Notes under the pieces: model-generated
Database searches by the model: none
Told to the model about the DNA's origin: nothing
Seen by the model: the letters and a program-made list of their open reading frames with translations, nothing else
In this document: positions 6,577 to 9,995 of the stretch, one piece after another
How positions within the stretch are numbered: position 1 is the first letter of the stretch
Layout of the letters: each line of letters starts with the position of its first letter
Assembly: GCA_018969805.1 (NCBI GenBank)
Contig: JAGWXQ010000036.1
Location: forward strand, 1 to 9,995
DNA: 9,995 nucleotides
Reading direction: 5' to 3'
Source: Paenibacillaceae bacterium
GTDB taxonomy: Bacteria > Bacillota > Bacilli > Paenibacillales > YIM-B00363
Made by a program: the position numbers and the translations under genes

Positions 6577-9474
6577 TTAATATTGTGTAAACCATCGACC
6601 AACGACTTCGCTCAACAACAATTTGCGGCTATCCGTATCGTCTTTTGTACCGCTCCGATCTACCGCTTCATAGACGCGAAGAGAAAAAGACTGGAATGAT
6701 TGAAACGCAGTTCCACTAAATTGAAATGGCATCATCTTATCTTGCGTTCCAACTGAAAATTGATCCGCACCGGTTCCGTCAAACGTTACAATTTTTTCTG
6801 TCTTGTTTCCAGTGAACAAATCCGTCACCTCAAAAATCAGCTTCCTATCCCGTGGCCAAAACTTGTATTCTTTGCCCTGATCGACGCGCACGGTCATATC
6901 AAACGTAAAACTCGATCCATCCGTTGGTGTCAGCTTATACTTTTGTATCGATACCGTATACGGTTTGACGACGATGTTCATCAAACTCTGTTTTTGTTCC
7001 ACCGTCTCATTGTTCGGTGCCATGGGGCGCAATGCGATGTATCCATCGGACGCATCCGAACTGTTCGTATCAATTGCCGACCCCTTCGTCCCGACACCGA
7101 TAAACAACTGGACATTTTCACGTTTTATATTTTTTGGTACGTTTGCTTTTACAACAAACAACGTCTTTTCTTGTGGCTCCACCCGATCTGCCTTATGATC
7201 GATCGTGGCAACGACAATCGTTCCTTTGTCTGTTCGATACAATGCGTACAATCCTGGAGGCGCAATGTTGCGTTGCTCTAAATTCGTCCACTCCATCAAC
7301 GTCACCAACGTATCCTCGGACTTTCCTTGATACAACCGCGTGCCGACCACGTTCACTTCCGAACGGATGCCATCTTGAACGACGACGTACTTTGTCTGTG
7401 CAGGTGAGAGCAGTGCGCCCCCCCCTTTTCGCGTATCGACGGCGAGCAACACTTCATTGTCCTTTGCAGCTGGTGCATCTTTTGTCTCTGTACCCCCTGT
7501 AGATCCATCGACAATTTTTATCGTTAATTTTTGATACGATCGTGCGAAAGGAATTTTTGCACGATACGTCATCTGTACCGTTTCTCCTGGTCGAATTGCA
7601 TTTACCCGTCCCGTGTTGATCAACTCCATTTGTGCAGCGTTTCTCGATATCCCATCGAACCAAAGTTGCCCTGTCCATGAAGGCATCGACGCATCGCTCG
7701 CACTGCGATTGGTCACATCGATGGCTACAAAAATATAGTCATTTCCATCATCAACAGGAACCCGATCGACATCATTTATGCGCACGTCGTATGCAAACTG
7801 ATCGTCGCTATACGAAAACGTCTCAGACGAAGCGCGCTCTGCTTGCACTTGAAACGACAACGCAAACGTCGCTACCGGTATACGCAATTCTCCTGTGCTC
7901 GCTGGTGGAGCAGATGCCCCTCCTTGTCCCCCTCCCCCAGTCGATCCACCTGATTCAGACACGAGCAATACAAGGTTTTTGAGCGACGTAGACTTTGGAA
8001 TAGTTCCTGTAAGCTCGATCTGTAGGGGGATTTTTGGAAGCAGCGATGCTTGTTGCCCACTATTTCCAGGGGTCAGTTCATAAAACTCCCCGCGCGCAGT
8101 TTTTAACCGGTATTTGTACGTCAACGTAGTTGCTTCTCGTCCATCATTTTTTGCAATCAAGGAAACGGTAATCGCTTGTTTTTGTCCGTCCGCATCAGTC
8201 TTTTTTCCTGTCGGCTTCGCAACCGCACTTTTTACGTTTGCGATGACAGGCTTGCTGTCTACTTCCAGCCGCACCGATTTCCCGACCGGCACAAACGCCC
8301 CTACGCGCGGCTTATAGTCCAGTACGTATATCGCTACAGGCATGAACGCACCAACAGCTGCATTTCCATCCCTTCCTTGTTGGCTTCCAGATGATGCGAT
8401 CGTTTTGACAAGCATCAACTGCGCATTGCGCAAATCAACACTTTGGGGCACGCGTCCATTCAGTGGATACTCCGATTCATCTTGAGGAGGAATATTTAAA
8501 TCAATCGTCCCATTCATATCAAACTGCAATCCTACTCTCGTAAGCAACTTCATTAAATACGCACCACTACCACCGCCCGATTTAATTACGCCGATGTTTT
8601 TTATTTTTACATATACGTTTACGTATTTGTACTTCTCATCCTCGGAAACAGTCGTTTTTTCGATCGACATGCGTAAAGGAACTTCGTTGATCGTCAGTCG
8701 CTGGATTTTGTTCGACGGAGAGGCATTTTTATACGTCTTTGGTATTGCATACGTACCGATAGGTTCTTGAAAGTCTTTCATGGAAAAATTCCATCGAAAA
8801 AGCGTAATACCCAAGGAAAATCCAGAAACGTTTTTTGGTGTCTGGATAAATACTTCAACTTGTCGTTCCGAACGAACAGGCACTGCGTTGTTTAATGCGC
8901 CTTGATCTACAGGACGGACTTTGTATACTGCGCCATCGGACCCCCGAATCGAAAACCAATAATTATTGAAATCAAACTCCTTTGAGGATCGATTATTAAT
9001 CGTGAATGTAAAGTAAAACGTCTTGATTTTATCGACAGAAAGTGCTGTCACCCGCGCCAACGTCACCCCGACTTCCGGAGATATTGCGACAGTGCCAAGT
9101 GGTTCAGGGACAAATTCATTCGCATTCGTTTTTGGCGCTTTCGGCACTGCCTTGCTTTGGGGCTTATCCGTACCCTGACCTTGCGCACGTGTTTTTGTGG
9201 GCGTATTTTTCGGCAATGGTGTGCTCTTGGGCGCAAAGGCGGTCAACCACGATATTGGCGCACGCTCATACGCTCCATCCAGTGCTGTAGGTGCCAGGCG
9301 AGGCACCACCGATTGCCACGGACGCGATGTCCATTCCGCTGGATATACGTCGCGACCCATCATATCCCGCAAAGCGTTTGGTTGGACATTCACCGCCCCA
9401 GCCATCGCCGTGCAACTCCACACGCACAACCACGCACACAAAAACGACCCCAGCCACTTGTATTTGACCATCAT
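6577..9474 (-). CDS. secreted multi-repeat beta-rich protein, unknown function
   Basis: I do not recognise a named family. The protein has 965 residues. A signal peptide is clear: Lys4/Lys6, a hydrophobic core (8-20) and an AMA|GA type I cleavage site after residue 25, so it is exported. No LPXTG motif, S-layer (SLH) domain or C-terminal membrane segment is seen. A Pro/Lys-rich spacer (about 82-118) precedes about six divergent repeats of 115-150 residues: 127-245, 258-386, 392-541, 545-680, 690-817 and 825-960. Each has a beta-strand block such as KTFYFTFTINNRSS or YIFVAIDVTNRSAS, followed by a second half with a strand such as VEVFIQTPKNVSGFSLGITL. This layout recalls telokin-like/DUF4352-type extracellular domains of Bacillota, which is a guess. 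A Gly/Ser/Pro linker lies at 508-525. The frame is open 65 codons upstream, to 9669, but that part is the inserted repeat element. The ATG at 9474 has AAAGGGG six bases upstream and begins the signal peptide. lipL follows after 13 bp. Confidence 0.85.
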   Translation of the reverse strand: MMVKYKWLGSFLCAWLCVWSCTAMAGAVNVQPNALRDMMGRDVYPAEWTSRPWQSVVPRLAPTALDGAYERAPISWLTAFAPKSTPLPKNTPTKTRAQGQGTDKPQSKAVPKAPKTNANEFVPEPLGTVAISPEVGVTLARVTALSVDKIKTFYFTFTINNRSSKEFDFNNYWFSIRGSDGAVYKVRPVDQGALNNAVPVRSERQVEVFIQTPKNVSGFSLGITLFRWNFSMKDFQEPIGTYAIPKTYKNASPSNKIQRLTINEVPLRMSIEKTTVSEDEKYKYVNVYVKIKNIGVIKSGGGSGAYLMKLLTRVGLQFDMNGTIDLNIPPQDESEYPLNGRVPQSVDLRNAQLMLVKTIASSGSQQGRDGNAAVGAFMPVAIYVLDYKPRVGAFVPVGKSVRLEVDSKPVIANVKSAVAKPTGKKTDADGQKQAITVSLIAKNDGREATTLTYKYRLKTARGEFYELTPGNSGQQASLLPKIPLQIELTGTIPKSTSLKNLVLLVSESGGSTGGGGQGGASAPPASTGELRIPVATFALSFQVQAERASSETFSYSDDQFAYDVRINDVDRVPVDDGNDYIFVAIDVTNRSASDASMPSWTGQLWFDGISRNAAQMELINTGRVNAIRPGETVQMTYRAKIPFARSYQKLTIKIVDGSTGGTETKDAPAAKDNEVLLAVDTRKGGGALLSPAQTKYVVVQDGIRSEVNVVGTRLYQGKSEDTLVTLMEWTNLEQRNIAPPGLYALYRTDKGTIVVATIDHKADRVEPQEKTLFVVKANVPKNIKRENVQLFIGVGTKGSAIDTNSSDASDGYIALRPMAPNNETVEQKQSLMNIVVKPYTVSIQKYKLTPTDGSSFTFDMTVRVDQGKEYKFWPRDRKLIFEVTDLFTGNKTEKIVTFDGTGADQFSVGTQDKMMPFQFSGTAFQSFQSFSLRVYEAVDRSGTKDDTDSRKLLLSEVVGRWFTQY

Positions 9475-9484
9475 CCACATCCCC

Positions 9485-9666
9485 TTTGACAACAGGTGTC
9501 GTATGCGCAGCGTGATACTCATCCGCATTTCAATACATTTGTCTATTTCACACAAACACTTTTTGCTTTTTTCAAAAAAGGAAGTCCTCTGGAACGATGT
9601 GTTCAACAAGAGATGCGTATGCGCTATGTGCACCGCAATATACGATTGTGTCCGTTTGACAACAGG
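9485..9666. repeat. 12-bp direct repeats flanking repeat copy D (possible target duplication)
   Basis: TTTGACAACAGG occurs exactly at 9485-9496 and again at 9655-9666, 170 bp apart, on either side of the repeat copy. An exact 12-mer this close is unlikely by chance and is what a duplicated target site would look like. Removing one copy plus the 158-bp insert would leave a compact leader joining the TATGAT box at 9681-9686 to the AAAGGGG ribosome binding site. Confidence 0.65.
9497..9654 (-). mobile_element. dispersed repeat element, copy D (MITE-like)
   Basis: On the minus strand it contains CGCATACGCATC, GAACACATCGTTC, GTGTTTGTGTGAAAT, ATGTATTGAAATGCGG and GTATCAC in the same order as the other copies. 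The core is 9512-9620, with homologous flank reaching 9654. Its ends are short imperfect inverted repeats (ATACTCATCC against ATACGCATC). The centre has a perfect palindrome CTTTTTTGAAAAAAG. It lies in the 5' leader of the secreted-protein gene, sense to it, and is bracketed by a 12-bp direct repeat. It encodes no transposase, as expected for a non-autonomous element. Confidence 0.65.
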
Positions 9667-9685
9667 CACGTTGTTCTCTTATCAT
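9656..9685 (+). promoter_or_regulatory. candidate rightward promoter
   Basis: A perfect TTGACA (9656-9661), an 18-bp spacer and TATCAT (9680-9685). The -35 box lies inside the right-hand copy of the 12-bp direct repeat, and the -10 box overlaps the opposing TATGAT. It would transcribe the repeat copy at 9797-9908 and whatever lies beyond the window. Confidence 0.4.
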
Positions 9686-9691
9686 ACCACA
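9681..9691 (-). promoter_or_regulatory. extended -10 promoter for the secreted protein-lipL transcript
   Basis: Reading the minus strand, TGTGGTATGAT fits the Gram-positive extended -10 consensus TRTGnTATAAT. A recognisable -35 box is weak, which extended -10 promoters tolerate. Transcription would start near 9674 and give a leader of about 200 nt, most of it the repeat element. Confidence 0.5.
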
Positions 9692-9796
9692 ACCGTTATG
9701 CTTTTACGAATACAATTTATACGCTTGATTGTTTGCGCGCACGTACGACCCGCCTTCAGCGGTTGGGGCTATCGGTGTGCGCGTTATTTGGATGTT

Positions 9797-9908
9797 CTAC
9801 TTCATCCATTATGGAACACATCGTTCGTGTGGACTGTCTGCGCTGCGGAAGCAGAACGTGTTTTTGTCAAACGGATCGATGCATTGAAATACGGGTGCGT
9901 ATTACCGC
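9797..9908 (+). repeat. dispersed repeat element, copy C
   Basis: Fourth copy: ACTTCATCC, GGAACACATCGTTC (9814), ACTGTCTGCGCTGCGG, GTGTTTTTGTCAAACGG, then the best-preserved right end ATCGATGCATTGAAATACGG (9875) and GTGCGTATTAC. It shares GAACACATCGTTC exactly with the copy at 9497-9654, and its right end is nearly identical to that of the copy at 2017-2163. The end read backward, ATACGCACCC, pairs imperfectly with the left end. Confidence 0.75.
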
Positions 9909-9995
9909 GCACGTCGGTATGTTCGTCTTTCTTATGTATCGGTAGATCGGTACGGATTGTGTACACCAAAAAAACCACAAAAGCACCTTATCCAA

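Larger units (their letters stand above)
9475..9995. other. 521-bp intergenic region with two repeat copies and divergent promoters
   Basis: No gene is supported here. It holds the leader of the secreted-protein gene with a repeat copy (9497-9654) between direct repeats, overlapping divergent promoter motifs (9656-9691), and a second repeat copy (9797-9908). A rightward frame from the ATG at 9699 stays open to the window end but has no ribosome binding site and reads through the repeat. A short direct repeat, TATCGGT, occurs at 9770 and 9937. Confidence 0.6.

Noticed and set aside
6564..6602. Upstream TTG start for lipL at 6602
   Set aside because: It overlaps the preceding gene and lacks a ribosome binding site; the TTG at 6563 has AAGGGG at proper spacing. 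Either is possible.
9475..9669. 65-codon N-terminal extension of the secreted protein
   Set aside because: It is the translated repeat element; the signal peptide and AAAGGGG ribosome binding site fit the ATG at 9474.
9699..9995. Rightward open frame of 99 codons reaching the window edge
   Set aside because: No ribosome binding site, atypical composition, and the frame runs through repeat copy C. It cannot be excluded without the sequence beyond the edge.
9985..9995. DnaA-box-like TTATCCAA at the right edge
   Set aside because: Incomplete at the window end and a single occurrence; no origin context.

Overview
The window looks like chromosomal DNA from a member of the Bacillota, probably class Bacilli. 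The evidence is an E1-alpha/E1-beta/E2/E3 pyruvate dehydrogenase cluster of Bacillus type, a LipL-type octanoyltransferase, and AGGAGG-like ribosome binding sites with sigma-A promoters. Genus cannot be settled from sequence alone; the moderate GC content would fit a Paenibacillus- or Alicyclobacillus-like lineage, which is inference.

Left part (1-4369, minus strand): the pyruvate dehydrogenase operon pdhA-pdhB-pdhC-pdhD. The last gene (E3) runs off the left edge. A promoter is visible just upstream of pdhA. The E2 linker carries nine tandem QAP units. The pdhB-pdhC gap is unusually wide and holds a repeat element.

Middle (4370-6563): the pdh promoter overlaps a back-to-back candidate promoter that would read rightward through a leader of about 290 nt. 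That leader contains a repeat element and a strong intrinsic terminator just before a gene for an FAD/NAD(P)-dependent, NDH-2-like oxidoreductase. This gene overlaps tail-to-tail, by 34 bp, a minus-strand lipL gene. LipL is the enzyme that would deliver the octanoyl group that becomes lipoate on the E2 protein encoded in the same window.

Right part (6577-9995): a gene for a 965-residue secreted protein made of about six beta-rich repeats of no family I recognise, 13 nt upstream of lipL and probably co-transcribed with it. Its leader carries another repeat copy flanked by perfect 12-bp direct repeats. A fourth copy lies near the right edge.

The most unusual signal is this imperfect repeat of about 110-158 bp (2017-2163, 4484-4632, 9497-9654 on the minus strand, and 9797-9908). 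All four copies are intergenic. It looks like a MITE-type element with short terminal inverted repeats, and a structured leader RNA is the main alternative.
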